A DNA stretch of 47,638 nt from Acidobacteriota bacterium (GCA_003223325.1 QHYS01000062.1:11618-59255); one strand, 5' to 3'. Positions 16,316 to 25,433 are shown, counted from the first letter of the stretch. Numbers and translations: made by a program. Notes: generated from the letters alone by a model not told the origin.

Positions 16316-16648
16316 ATGGCACACAAAAAAGGCGGCGGATCGTCTGTAAACGGACGCAACTCTCCCGGACAGCGGCTGGGCGTGAAGCGTTTCGCCGGCC
16401 AGCTCGTCAATGCCGGAACCATTCTGATTCGCCAACGCGGCACGAAGCACAAGCCCGGCCTGAACGTCCGCCGCGGGAAAGACGACACGCTGTTTGCCTG
16501 CGTAACCGGCTATGTGCGCTTTCAAGACAAGGGCCGCTCGGGCCGGTTCATCAGTGTGCTGCCCCCGGAGCGCGTAGCAGAGGCCGCACAGCAGCCTGCG
16601 CCCTCCACGGCCGCAGCAACAGCCGTGGAAGCGCCTGCCGCAGATTGA
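16316..16648 (+). CDS. rpmA: 50S ribosomal protein L27
   Basis: 110 aa. The N-terminus [20 protein letters not shown] is the L27 hallmark; this end reaches the peptidyl transferase centre. [20 protein letters not shown] and [15 protein letters not shown] follow. There is no Firmicutes-type cleavable leader. The last ~25 residues are an Ala/Pro tail ([20 protein letters not shown]) beyond the normal end, probably disordered. Confidence 0.97.
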   Translation: MAHKKGGGSSVNGRNSPGQRLGVKRFAGQLVNAGTILIRQRGTKHKPGLNVRRGKDDTLFACVTGYVRFQDKGRSGRFISVLPPERVAEAAQQPAPSTAAATAVEAPAAD

Positions 16649-16661
16649 CCCCAGGTTCCTA

Positions 16662-16686
16662 GGCCGCGCAGAGCGCGGCCTTTCTT
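16662..16686 (+). terminator. Intrinsic terminator after rpmA
   Basis: GGCCGCG, loop CAGAG, CGCGGCC, then TTTCTT and soon CTTTT. Seven perfect GC pairs with a short T-rich tract. It would separate rplU-rpmA from obgE. Confidence 0.75.
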
Positions 16687-18146
<1,460 letters not shown>

Positions 18147-18162
18147 AAGCGGCGGAGCAAAG

Positions 18163-18888
18163 TTGAAAGCGAAGATCGCCGCCGCGAGCGGAGTGAAAAC
18201 CGCCGAAGGCCGGCGCGTGGCGCTTTTTGGCGGCACTTTCGACCCGATCCACTCGGGCCACGTGGCCGTGGCGCGCGCCGCCGAGCGGCGTTTTCACCTC
18301 GATTACGTTTTCTTTATTCCGTCCAGCCGGCCGCCGCACAAGCCGGCCGCGGAACTTTCCGCCTACGAGCACCGCTTTGCCATGGTTGCCCTGGCGTGCT
18401 CGGCCCATCCGCGGTTTGTGCCTTCGCTGGCGGAGGCGAGCGTGAATGGCGCGGGTCCGCGCGTTTTTTACTCCATTGATACGGTGCGGCGCTTCCGGCA
18501 ACAATTCAACCGGCGCGGCGACCGCATTTACTTCATGGTGGGCGCCGATTCCTTCCTGCATCTGCAAACGTGGAAGGATTACGCCCAGCTGCTGCAATTG
18601 TGCGATTTCGTGGTGGCCAATCGCCCGGGATTCCGAATTGGGGCGCTGCGTGAAGTGATACCGCCTGCGCTTCTGGCACCGGCAGCCGCAAAAGCCACCC
18701 GCGATTCGCGCGTGATTCGTCTGCGGGATACCGTTGTCTATCTGCTCGAAACCGTAGCAAGCCACGTTTCCGCGACGGACGTACGGCAGCGGGCCGAGGG
18801 GGGGCAGTCGGTCCACGGCCTTGTGCCGCCCCGCGTAGAGGAATACATTACTAAGCAGGCTCTCTACAGACGGGCCCTCTACACTTGA
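18163..18888 (+). CDS. nadD: Nicotinate-nucleotide adenylyltransferase
   Basis: Converts nicotinate mononucleotide and ATP to deamido-NAD. The nucleotidyltransferase motif is GGTFDPIHSGH with (H/T)xGH, followed by FIPSSRPPHK, YFMVGADSFLHLQTWKDY and, near the end, SATDVRQRAEGGQSVHGLVP, which fits the ISxTxxR phosphate loop. The start is set at TTG 18163 because GGAG lies just upstream and the longer frame runs into obgE; about 241 aa results. The stop overlaps the next gene (TTGA). Typical obgE-nadD-rsfS order. Confidence 0.92.
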   Translation: MKAKIAAASGVKTAEGRRVALFGGTFDPIHSGHVAVARAAERRFHLDYVFFIPSSRPPHKPAAELSAYEHRFAMVALACSAHPRFVPSLAEASVNGAGPRVFYSIDTVRRFRQQFNRRGDRIYFMVGADSFLHLQTWKDYAQLLQLCDFVVANRPGFRIGALREVIPPALLAPAAAKATRDSRVIRLRDTVVYLLETVASHVSATDVRQRAEGGQSVHGLVPPRVEEYITKQALYRRALYT

Positions 18889-19289
18889 GTACGGAAACCG
18901 TTCGCCCCGAACTGCTCTCTGCCATCGAGGCCGCCCAAAACAAGAAGGCCGGCGCGATCACTGTGTTGGACCTGACCGGCCTGAGCGCGTTCACCGATTA
19001 TTTTCTGCTGTGCACCGGATACAGCACGCCTCAGGTGGAAGCCATTAGTGATGCCGTCGAAGAAGCGCTGACGGCGCGCGGGCTGCGCCCGCAGCATCGA
19101 GAGGGACGCTCCGGCGCGGAATGGCTGCTGCTCGATTATGGCAGTTTCATCGTGCACATCCTTACCGAGCGCCTCCGCCTTTTCTACGATCTTGAGCGCC
19201 TTTGGCGCATGGGCCACCGCATTGACTTCGACGAGAGTGCGCCGGGATCGTCTGCCCCTGGGAATGCGGCCCGAGGCGTTTTGCCGTGA
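18885..19289 (+). CDS. rsfS: Ribosomal silencing factor RsfS
   Basis: Binds L14 and blocks subunit joining when nutrients are scarce. 134 aa. The RsfS core is seen as ITVLDLTGLSAFTDYFLLCT, GYSTPQVEAISDAVEEAL, and GAEWLLLDYGSFIVHI, with FYDLERLWRMGHRID close to the end. It starts at TTG inside the nadD stop and ends in GTGA overlap with the next gene, so the three are translationally coupled. Confidence 0.94.
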   Translation: MSTETVRPELLSAIEAAQNKKAGAITVLDLTGLSAFTDYFLLCTGYSTPQVEAISDAVEEALTARGLRPQHREGRSGAEWLLLDYGSFIVHILTERLRLFYDLERLWRMGHRIDFDESAPGSSAPGNAARGVLP

Positions 19290-20215
19290 GCGAAGTTCCC
19301 GTCTGGATCGCGCACGATCCCGTTTCCGAGCATGTGCGCGAAGTGGCGCTTAAGGTGGCGGAAACTTCCACGACCATCCTGATCACGGGCGAAAGCGGCA
19401 CCGGCAAAGATCAACTGGCCCGACTTATCCATGAACTGGGTCCGCGGCGCGACGCGCCTTTTCTGAAAATCGATTGCGCGAGCCTGCCGCAAGAGCTCGT
19501 GGAATCGGAGCTCTTCGGGCATGAACGAGGCGCCTTTACCGGCGCGGCCGAACGTAAATTGGGGCGTCTGGAGATGGCTGGCCCGGGAACCATCGCGCTC
19601 GATGAAGTGGCCGCGCTTTCCACTGCCATCCAGGCCAAACTCTTGCGGGTGCTCGAAGAGCGGAGTTTCGAGCGGCTGGGCGGCACGGAGACACTGAGCA
19701 TCGATGCGCGCCTAATCGCGCTCACAAACGCAGACCTGCAGCGCGCCGTCCTGGCGCGACGATTCCGCGAAGATCTATATTTCCGGCTGAGCGTCTTGGC
19801 GATTCACGTTCCCGCGCTGCGCGAACGGCGAGCGGATATCCTCCCTCTGGCCGAGCATATGCTGGCGCGGCTCGCCACGGTTCATGGGCGCGACGGCGCT
19901 GTGCTGAACGACGCGGCGCGACAGGCGCTCGAGAACTACAACTGGCCGGGGAATATTCGCGAACTAAAGAACGCCATCGAGCGCGCGATTATTTTTGGCA
20001 AGGGCACAACGCTTTTGCCCGAGGACTTGCCGGAGAGTATCCGCACGGCCGATGCGGGAGCGGTGGCGGGCATGCGGTCTCTCGAAGATATCGAACGCGA
20101 GGCGATTCAGAAAACGCTCGAAGGCACGCACTACAAGATCACGCGCGCGGCGGAAATTCTAGGTATAAGCCGCAAAACATTGCTCGACAAACGGAAGAAA
20201 TACGGGCTGCAGTAG
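19286..20215 (+). CDS. Sigma-54-dependent transcriptional activator without receiver domain
   Basis: An AAA+ activator that opens sigma-54 promoters. Walker A is GESGTGKD (35–42); the sigma-54 contact loop GAFTGA is intact (82–87). Walker B appears as TIALDEVAAL, and FREDLYFRLSVLAIHVPALR is the arginine-finger region. The C-terminal Fis-type helix-turn-helix is AAEILGISRKTLLDKRKKYG. Only about 10 residues precede the AAA+ domain, so there is no response-regulator or GAF input domain. Activity must be set by expression, another protein, or a separate signal. It overlaps rsfS by GTGA, unusual company for this class of regulator. Confidence 0.92.
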   Translation: MSEVPVWIAHDPVSEHVREVALKVAETSTTILITGESGTGKDQLARLIHELGPRRDAPFLKIDCASLPQELVESELFGHERGAFTGAAERKLGRLEMAGPGTIALDEVAALSTAIQAKLLRVLEERSFERLGGTETLSIDARLIALTNADLQRAVLARRFREDLYFRLSVLAIHVPALRERRADILPLAEHMLARLATVHGRDGAVLNDAARQALENYNWPGNIRELKNAIERAIIFGKGTTLLPEDLPESIRTADAGAVAGMRSLEDIEREAIQKTLEGTHYKITRAAEILGISRKTLLDKRKKYGLQ

Positions 20216-20224
20216 AAACCGAAA

Positions 20225-20299
20225 CGCAGATTCCTCGTCGTCCGCAGAAGCAGCGGCGACGGAAACCGGCGTAGGCGGGCTCCTCGGAATGACATTGAG
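20225..20299. repeat. Dispersed intergenic repeat copy (before rlmH)
   Basis: Begins with CGCAGATTCCTCGTCGTC (20225–20242), identical over 18 bases to 272–289, and ends with GGGCTCCTCGGAATGACA, similar to the copy after topA. Between the ends the sequence differs. Same intergenic repeat family. Confidence 0.5.
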
Positions 20300-20314
20300 G
20301 TTTTGCGCTCAGCA

Positions 20315-20746
20315 ATGCGGATTCAACTTTTATTGCTGGGGAAAACGCGGCGTCCAGAAATTCGTGAGTTGATGGATGACTACGTGGCGCGCATCCGGCG
20401 CTACGCCGAGATTGAGATCCACGAATTGCGGCCGGACTCAGCGGCGAGCCGGAAGCGCCTGGACATCGGAGCAGGCGGAGCGGTCGTGCTGCTCGATGCA
20501 GCAGGGGAAAAGCTCAGCTCACAACAATTCGCGGAATGGATCCGATCATGCCGCGATCGGAGTGCGCGTGAGCTGATCTTTTTGTGCGGCGCCGCGGAGG
20601 GATTCCCAGAGGCGCTGGCTGGACGCGCGTCGTTGCGGATTTCCCTTTCGCCACTGACGTTTTCGCACGAGCTGGCGCGCATAATGCTGACGGAGCAGAT
20701 TTACCGGGCATTCACAATTCTCGCTGGGCACCCTTACCCAAAATAG
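20315..20746 (+). CDS. rlmH: 23S rRNA (pseudouridine1915-N3)-methyltransferase
   Basis: A SPOUT methyltransferase acting on helix 69 of 70S ribosomes. 143 aa from ATG 20315. Family blocks: MRIQLLLLGKTRRPEIRELM, YVARIRRYAEIEIHEL, AVVLLDAAGEKLSSQQFA, LIFLCGAAEGFPE and LSPLTFSHELARIMLTEQIY. The usual C-terminus is HPYH(K/R); here it is HPYPK, so a His near the SAM/substrate site is Pro. The SAM loop LCGAAEGF differs slightly from the common GGPEG form. Otherwise intact. Confidence 0.9.
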   Translation: MRIQLLLLGKTRRPEIRELMDDYVARIRRYAEIEIHELRPDSAASRKRLDIGAGGAVVLLDAAGEKLSSQQFAEWIRSCRDRSARELIFLCGAAEGFPEALAGRASLRISLSPLTFSHELARIMLTEQIYRAFTILAGHPYPK

Positions 20747-20771
20747 AACCAGCCGCCTTCCGCTCTCCCCT

Positions 20772-20797
20772 GGGCAGGCCCGGGCAGGCCGGGCAGG
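20772..20797 (+). repeat. Triplicated GGGCAGG motif upstream of the sulfite reductase promoter
   Basis: GGGCAGG occurs three times in 26 bases (about 20772, 20782 and 20791), ending just before the -35 at 20806. Repeats spaced by about one helical turn next to a -35 could bind an activator. GC-rich slippage is the alternative. Confidence 0.4.
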
Positions 20798-20805
20798 AAA
20801 CAAAC

Positions 20806-20834
20806 TTGACACCGGGAGCGCCGGTGGGTAGCCT
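20806..20834 (+). promoter_or_regulatory. Promoter of the sulfite reductase leader
   Basis: Perfect TTGACA (20806–20811), 17-base spacer, TAGCCT (20829–20834; three of six matches). The expected start point, seven bases after the -10, is the A of ATG 20841, so the transcript could begin with the leader peptide's own start codon. The weak -10 would fit a promoter that needs help from an activator. Confidence 0.55.
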
Positions 20835-20840
20835 GTAGGC

Positions 20841-20906
20841 ATGGGAGAGTGGCAGATCATGTGCGCGTGTTGTTGTCGGATAACAGCGCCGCGGTGTGCC
20901 GGCTAG
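20841..20906 (+). CDS. Cysteine-rich leader peptide (candidate attenuator ORF)
   Basis: A 21-codon ORF ending at TAG 20904–20906. A second in-frame ATG (20859) gives MCACCCRITAPRCAG. Five cysteine codons occur, with three in a row (20868–20876). It lies between a TTGACA promoter and an intrinsic terminator, 94 bases before the sulfite reductase ATG. No strong Shine-Dalgarno precedes ATG 20841, which suits leaderless translation; ATG 20859 has GGGAG at longer distance. Polycysteine leaderless ORFs acting as cysteine-responsive attenuators are known from mycobacteria. Here the role is inferred from the layout. Confidence 0.65.
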   Translation: MGEWQIMCACCCRITAPRCAG

Positions 20907-20932
20907 CCCGCTCTAATTAGCTCTCATTCGAG

Positions 20933-20970
20933 CCCACCGTCGGACGCAAAATTCGGCGGTGGGTTTTTTG
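20933..20970 (+). terminator. Intrinsic terminator/attenuator before the sulfite reductase
   Basis: CCCACCGTCG (20933–20942) pairs with CGGCGGTGGG (20954–20963): ten pairs with one G-U. TTTTTTG follows at once. The reductase ATG is only about 30 bases on, so termination here would silence it. GCGGTG (20891–20896), inside the leader ORF after the Cys codons, can pair with CACCGT (20935–20940) and would break the terminator. That gives the two exclusive folds an attenuator needs. Confidence 0.8.
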
Positions 20971-20999
20971 TTAGGAATTGCAGGAAGACGAACGAGGAT

Positions 21000-23252
21000 A
21001 TGAAGGCTTCCAATTCACTGTGGCAGAAAGAGCTTGCCGGGAAAATGCCGGATGCTCTGGCCCGCGAGATCGACATTTTCGAGACCGAAATCACCCTGCG
21101 CAAGCAGGGCAAGCTAGAGGAGCGCCTGTTCGCCGAAACGCGGCTTCGCAAAGGAGTATACGGCCAGCGGTACGATAACGGTCAGAGACACGACGGCAGA
21201 AAAGTTCAGGAAATGGCTTACCCCTCCGAGTTGACGAAAGGCCTCAACACCATGTGGGATGCGCCGGGAATGCAGCGCATCAAAATTCCCGCGGGCGGAT
21301 TAAACGCCCATCAACTCGAGACTCTCGCCGAACTGGCTGAGGAATATTCCGACGGCATCGCACACGTCACTACCCGGCAGGATTTTCAGCTCCACTATGT
21401 GCACATCGACGACACGCCCAGCTTGATGCGTCGCCTCGCCGCGGCAAATATCACCACGCGCGAAGCTTGCGGAAACTCAGTGCGTAACGTCACGGCTTGC
21501 CCTTACGCGGGCGTTTGCCCGGACGAAGTATTCGATGTTACGCCGTTCGCTCGCGCGCTCTCGAAATTTTTGCTGGGCCATCCCGATTGTCAGAACTTCG
21601 GCAGAAAATTCAAACCGTCATTCAGCGGCTGCGGTCAACACGCCTGCGGCCTGGCGAGCATGCACGACCTTGGCTTGATCGCGGTACAAGGAACGGAGAA
21701 TAGAGAGAGGAAGATTGGCTTCGAAATGTACGTTGGCGGCGGCCTCGGCGCCGTCCCGTATCAGGCGAAACTCTTCGACCCGTTTGTTCCGCCCGAGGAA
21801 CTGCTGCCACTGGCGCAGGCAATTGGGCGCGTTTTCGCTAAGTACGGCGAAAAGAAAAATCGCAGCCGGGCGCGGATCAAGTTTCTGATTCAGGATCTGG
21901 GAATCGAGAAATTCCGGAAGCTCGTTTTGGAGGAGCGCAAGAACCTGCCCCCGGATCCCCGCTGGACCGAATATGTCGAGAGCGCAGCAGCATTCACGGA
22001 AGCACCTCTCAAACCGGCCGGCAATAAGCCGCTTTTGGGCTCAACGGATTTTCAGCGCTGGCTCGAGACGAACACCCGTCCGCAAAAACAAGAGGGCTAC
22101 TCCGTGATTACCATCGCCCTGCCGCTCGGCGATATTACTGCCAACCAGCTTCGGGCGCTCGCAGACGTCGCCCGGCGGTTCACAAATGAAACGATTCGCA
22201 CGACCGTGGAACAAAATATCGTGCAGCGCTGGATCAGCCAGAATGATCTCGCTGAGCTCTGGCGGGCCCTTCAGGCCGCGGGTCTTGCTTATCCCGGTGC
22301 GGAAACGATCCTGGATATCGTCACATGCCCGGGCACGGATACCTGCAAACTGGGCATCTCCTCTTCCCGGGGACTGGCGGCCGAGCTGCGCAAGAGATTA
22401 GCGGAAAAGAATTTTCAGTTCGATGAAGCCGTCCAGAATCTGCACATCAAGATCAGTGGCTGTTTCAACAGTTGCGGCCAGCATCACGTCGCCGACCTGG
22501 GATTTTACGGCGTAAGCCGCAAAATGGCGGGATACGCGGTGCCACACTTCCAAGTGGTTCTGGGCGGGGAGTGGACGCATAACGCAGCGTCATATGGCAT
22601 GCCGGTCATGGCGGTCCCCTCGAAGCACATTCCGGAGGTGGTCACGCGGCTTGTGGACCGGTACGCGGCCGGACGGAAGAACGGAGAAGCATTCAAGGAC
22701 TTCATCAAGCGGATTGGCAAAGCGGAACTGAAGAGTCTGCTGGAGGATCTGGCGCGCTCTCCCGCCGATCCAACCGATCGTTCCATCTTCACGGATTGGG
22801 GCGATCCCCGGGAGTACAGCTTGGAGGATCTCGGCGTAGGCGAATGCGCCGGAGAAGTGGTGTCGGCCGTCGATTTCGATCTCGCGGGCGCAGAAAGGGA
22901 AGTCTTTGAGGCCCAGGTGGCATGGGACAACGGCCAAGCAGACACGGCGGGAAGACTCGCCTATCAGGCGATGCTGCTCGCGGCGCGAGGCTTGGTCAAA
23001 CTCGAGTATCCGAATATCTCGCAGGATAGCGATCAGATCGTCGGCGAATTCCGGACGCGATTTTACGATACGCAGAAATTTTTCGATCCTTTCGCCGGAG
23101 GCAAATTCGCCCACTATTTGTTTGCCGCACAGCAAAGGAGCCAGCGGCCTCACACAGCCGACTCAGCGCGTTATCTGATCGACGAAGCGCACCTGTTTGT
23201 GGAGGCCGCCCACAGTTGCTATCAGCGAATGGGCAAACCGGTCGGCGTTTAG
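21000..23252 (+). CDS. Nitrite/sulfite reductase hemoprotein with C-terminal extension
   Basis: 750 aa, two-repeat siroheme/4Fe-4S reductase making sulfide from sulfite or ammonia from nitrite, probably with ferredoxin. The cluster cysteines are C443 and C449 (CPGTDTC) and C488 and C492 (SGCFNSCGQH). The N-terminal half has a mirrored set, C167 and C173 (CPYAGVC) and C211 and C216 (CGQHAC), where the family usually lacks cysteines. After about residue 625 a helical domain follows (AQVAWDNGQADTAGRLAYQA … ARYLIDEAHLFVEAAHSCY) that looks HEPN-like. Substrate choice is not certain from sequence; the cysteine-rich leader favours sulfite and cysteine synthesis. Confidence 0.88.
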   Translation: MKASNSLWQKELAGKMPDALAREIDIFETEITLRKQGKLEERLFAETRLRKGVYGQRYDNGQRHDGRKVQEMAYPSELTKGLNTMWDAPGMQRIKIPAGGLNAHQLETLAELAEEYSDGIAHVTTRQDFQLHYVHIDDTPSLMRRLAAANITTREACGNSVRNVTACPYAGVCPDEVFDVTPFARALSKFLLGHPDCQNFGRKFKPSFSGCGQHACGLASMHDLGLIAVQGTENRERKIGFEMYVGGGLGAVPYQAKLFDPFVPPEELLPLAQAIGRVFAKYGEKKNRSRARIKFLIQDLGIEKFRKLVLEERKNLPPDPRWTEYVESAAAFTEAPLKPAGNKPLLGSTDFQRWLETNTRPQKQEGYSVITIALPLGDITANQLRALADVARRFTNETIRTTVEQNIVQRWISQNDLAELWRALQAAGLAYPGAETILDIVTCPGTDTCKLGISSSRGLAAELRKRLAEKNFQFDEAVQNLHIKISGCFNSCGQHHVADLGFYGVSRKMAGYAVPHFQVVLGGEWTHNAASYGMPVMAVPSKHIPEVVTRLVDRYAAGRKNGEAFKDFIKRIGKAELKSLLEDLARSPADPTDRSIFTDWGDPREYSLEDLGVGECAGEVVSAVDFDLAGAEREVFEAQVAWDNGQADTAGRLAYQAMLLAARGLVKLEYPNISQDSDQIVGEFRTRFYDTQKFFDPFAGGKFAHYLFAAQQRSQRPHTADSARYLIDEAHLFVEAAHSCYQRMGKPVGV

Positions 23253-23267
23253 AGGCTAGTACGCGGT

Positions 23268-23855
23268 ATGGCAGTCATGCAGCTTCAGCACGTCAACGTC
23301 AAACTGTTGGTAAAAAACCCAGAGGAAGTGGACCTCGGGCCTTTGATTCCGGTGTTTCACAGTTGGATTCAAGGGCAAATTATGGAAGAACTGCTACTGG
23401 ACGTTGCCGATTACCGGCACGTTCCAGCGGGCCCGGGCGTGGTTCTGGTCGGACACCAGGCCAACTATAGCGTGGACAATACCGACGAGCACCTGGGGGT
23501 GCGTTATAACCGCAAGACCGTAGTGAACGGTAGTAATCAGGATGCCCTGCGCCAAGCGATGCGGGCGAGCCTGATTGCGTGTCAGCGGCTGGAATCCGAG
23601 CCGAGCCTCGAGGGAAAGCTGCGGTTCAACGGTCAAGAGGTCGAGTTCTTCATTAATGACCGCCTGCTCGCTCCCAATCGCGACGCCGCTCGCGAAACGT
23701 TCCATTCGGATTTCGAGACGTTCTTCGAGAAGCTGTTTCGCGGCAGCGAATATTCGCTGTCGTATACGAGCGAGCTGCGCAAACTGTTTGGTTTCTCCTT
23801 GAAGACCTCACGGGTCTTTGCTACAGCGGATCTTTTGGCGAACCTAAACGCCTGA
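23268..23855 (+). CDS. Conserved hypothetical protein downstream of sulfite reductase
   Basis: 195 aa with no signal peptide and no membrane segment. It opens MQLQHVNVKLLVKNPEEVDL, with LIPVFHSWIQGQIMEELLLD and ADYRHVPAGPGVVLVGHQAN next; these look like an alpha/beta domain. The C-terminal part is helical and charged (ETFHSDFETFFEKLFRGSEY). It starts 15 bases after the reductase stop, so it is very likely in the same transcript and under the same attenuator. I do not recognise the family. A role in reductase assembly, siroheme delivery or sulfide handling would be a guess from position only. Confidence 0.75.
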   Translation: MAVMQLQHVNVKLLVKNPEEVDLGPLIPVFHSWIQGQIMEELLLDVADYRHVPAGPGVVLVGHQANYSVDNTDEHLGVRYNRKTVVNGSNQDALRQAMRASLIACQRLESEPSLEGKLRFNGQEVEFFINDRLLAPNRDAARETFHSDFETFFEKLFRGSEYSLSYTSELRKLFGFSLKTSRVFATADLLANLNA

Positions 23856-23999
23856 CAAGCGTCACCTCCCCGTTCTTGGAGACGAGCGGACGGTTCGAGA
23901 CTTCTCCTTCCGCAAACTGCATTTGCCGTGCTTGACCTTTCGCCCACCCGCCGTCAGTATTCTTCTCTGTTCGAAGAGCAGTCATCGTTATCTCGCGCT

Positions 24000-24536
24000 A
24001 TGGCCGAACAAAAAGGTTTGCTCATTATCTATACCGGCCCGGGCAAGGGCAAGACGACTTGCGCGCTGGGCACTGGCTTTCGGGCCGTGGGTCAAGGCCT
24101 GCGTGTGCTTATGGTGCAGTTCATCAAGGGCTCCTGGCATTACGGCGAACTGGATGCGGCGGAGATGCTGGGGACAGACCATTTCGAGATTCGGGCTATG
24201 GGCCGGGGTTTTGTAAAGATTGGCGGTGCGGAGACGGATCCTGAAGACATACGGCTTTGCGAAGAGGCCTGGGAGTTTGGGCGGGCGCAAATGCAGAGCG
24301 GGCGCTACAATCTGATGATCTTCGATGAGATCAATTATGTGATCAGCTACGGCATGCTGGAGGCAGAAAAAGTGGTCGCGGCCCTGGTGGCGCGGCCTGA
24401 TGGTGTGCACGTGATCTGCACGGGCCGTAATGCACATCCGACGCTCGTGGAAGCAGCCGACCTGGTGACGGAGATGCGGGAAGTGAAGCATCCTTATACG
24501 AAGGGAATTCTCGCGCAGCGAGGAATTGATTACTGA
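24000..24536 (+). CDS. cobO: Corrinoid adenosyltransferase (CobO/CobA type)
   Basis: Adds the 5'-deoxyadenosyl group to Co(I) corrinoids for B12 coenzyme synthesis or salvage. A P-loop GPGKGKTT follows GLLIIYT. Then VLMVQFIKGSWHYGE, DLVTEMREVKHPYTKGILAQ and the end RGIDY match the family; FDEINYVISYGML holds the acidic motif. 178 aa from ATG 24000, the standard length. A GTG at 23928 would add 24 unconserved residues. No other cobalamin genes are in the window. Confidence 0.92.
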   Translation: MAEQKGLLIIYTGPGKGKTTCALGTGFRAVGQGLRVLMVQFIKGSWHYGELDAAEMLGTDHFEIRAMGRGFVKIGGAETDPEDIRLCEEAWEFGRAQMQSGRYNLMIFDEINYVISYGMLEAEKVVAALVARPDGVHVICTGRNAHPTLVEAADLVTEMREVKHPYTKGILAQRGIDY

Positions 24537-24568
24537 TCGCCGAGGTAACTGCAACCCCCAAAGGGCCT

Positions 24569-25417
24569 ATGTCCTGGTTCAAGCGCTCGAAAAAATCGAT
24601 TGAACAATCTACGCCCCCCGACGAGCGGCGCGTAAGGACGGAAGGGCTTTGGACGAAGTGCACCGGCTGCCGGGCCATCGTCTGGAAAAAAGACCTGGAG
24701 GCCAACGCCCACGTCTGCGCGAAATGCCAATACCATTTCCGCCTGAACGCGCGGCAGCGGCTGGAATTGCTGCTGGACGGGCGCTGGATCGAGCACGACG
24801 CGCAGATTGCTTCGAACGATCCCTTGCACTTTGCCGACACCCGCCCTTACGCCGAACGGCTCAAGGAAGCGCGCCGGAAGCTGAGTATGAGTGACGCCGT
24901 GCTGGCGGCGGAGGGCCTACTGGCGGGGCGGCCAGTGATCTGTTGCTCCATGGAATTTGGATTTATTGGCGGCTCGATGGGCGCGGCAGTCGGCGAGAAA
25001 GTGACGCGGGCAGTCGAGCGTTGCCTGGAGCGCAAAATGCCATTGGTGATTGTTTCCTGTTCGGGCGGCGCGCGCATGATGGAGGGCACGCTCAGCCTCA
25101 TGCAGCTGGCCAAGGTGTCGGCGGCGCTGGCGCAGCTCGATGAGGTCGGCGTCCCCTTCATTTCGGTGCTCACCGATCCCACCACGGGCGGCGTCACCGC
25201 CAGCTATGCCATGCTGGGCGATCTCAACATCGCCGAGCCCGGCGCCCTGATCGGCTTTGCCGGGCCACGGGTGATCGAGCAAACCATTCGACAGAAATTG
25301 CCGGAAGGATTCCAGCGCGCCGAATTCTTGCTGGAGCACGGATTTCTCGACGCCGTGGTGCACCGCAAAGAGCTCAAGACTTATATCGCCAACGCCCTCG
25401 ACTCCTTCCTCGCTTAG
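24569..25417 (+). CDS. accD: Acetyl-CoA carboxylase carboxyltransferase subunit beta
   Basis: 282 aa. The N-terminal zinc ribbon is C31-x2-C34 (CTGC) and C50-x2-C53 (CAKC). The crotonase-like core has FGFIGGSMGAAVGEKVTRAV, IVSCSGGARMMEGTLSLMQL, and PTTGGVTASYAMLGDLNIAE. It pairs with AccA to make malonyl-CoA; accA is not in the window. It differs from the acyl-CoA carboxylase at 34.7–40 kb, which lacks this ribbon. folC follows 16 bases later, a frequent accD-folC order. Confidence 0.96.
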   Translation: MSWFKRSKKSIEQSTPPDERRVRTEGLWTKCTGCRAIVWKKDLEANAHVCAKCQYHFRLNARQRLELLLDGRWIEHDAQIASNDPLHFADTRPYAERLKEARRKLSMSDAVLAAEGLLAGRPVICCSMEFGFIGGSMGAAVGEKVTRAVERCLERKMPLVIVSCSGGARMMEGTLSLMQLAKVSAALAQLDEVGVPFISVLTDPTTGGVTASYAMLGDLNIAEPGALIGFAGPRVIEQTIRQKLPEGFQRAEFLLEHGFLDAVVHRKELKTYIANALDSFLA

Positions 25418-25433
25418 CGCCGAAAGTCTAAAT

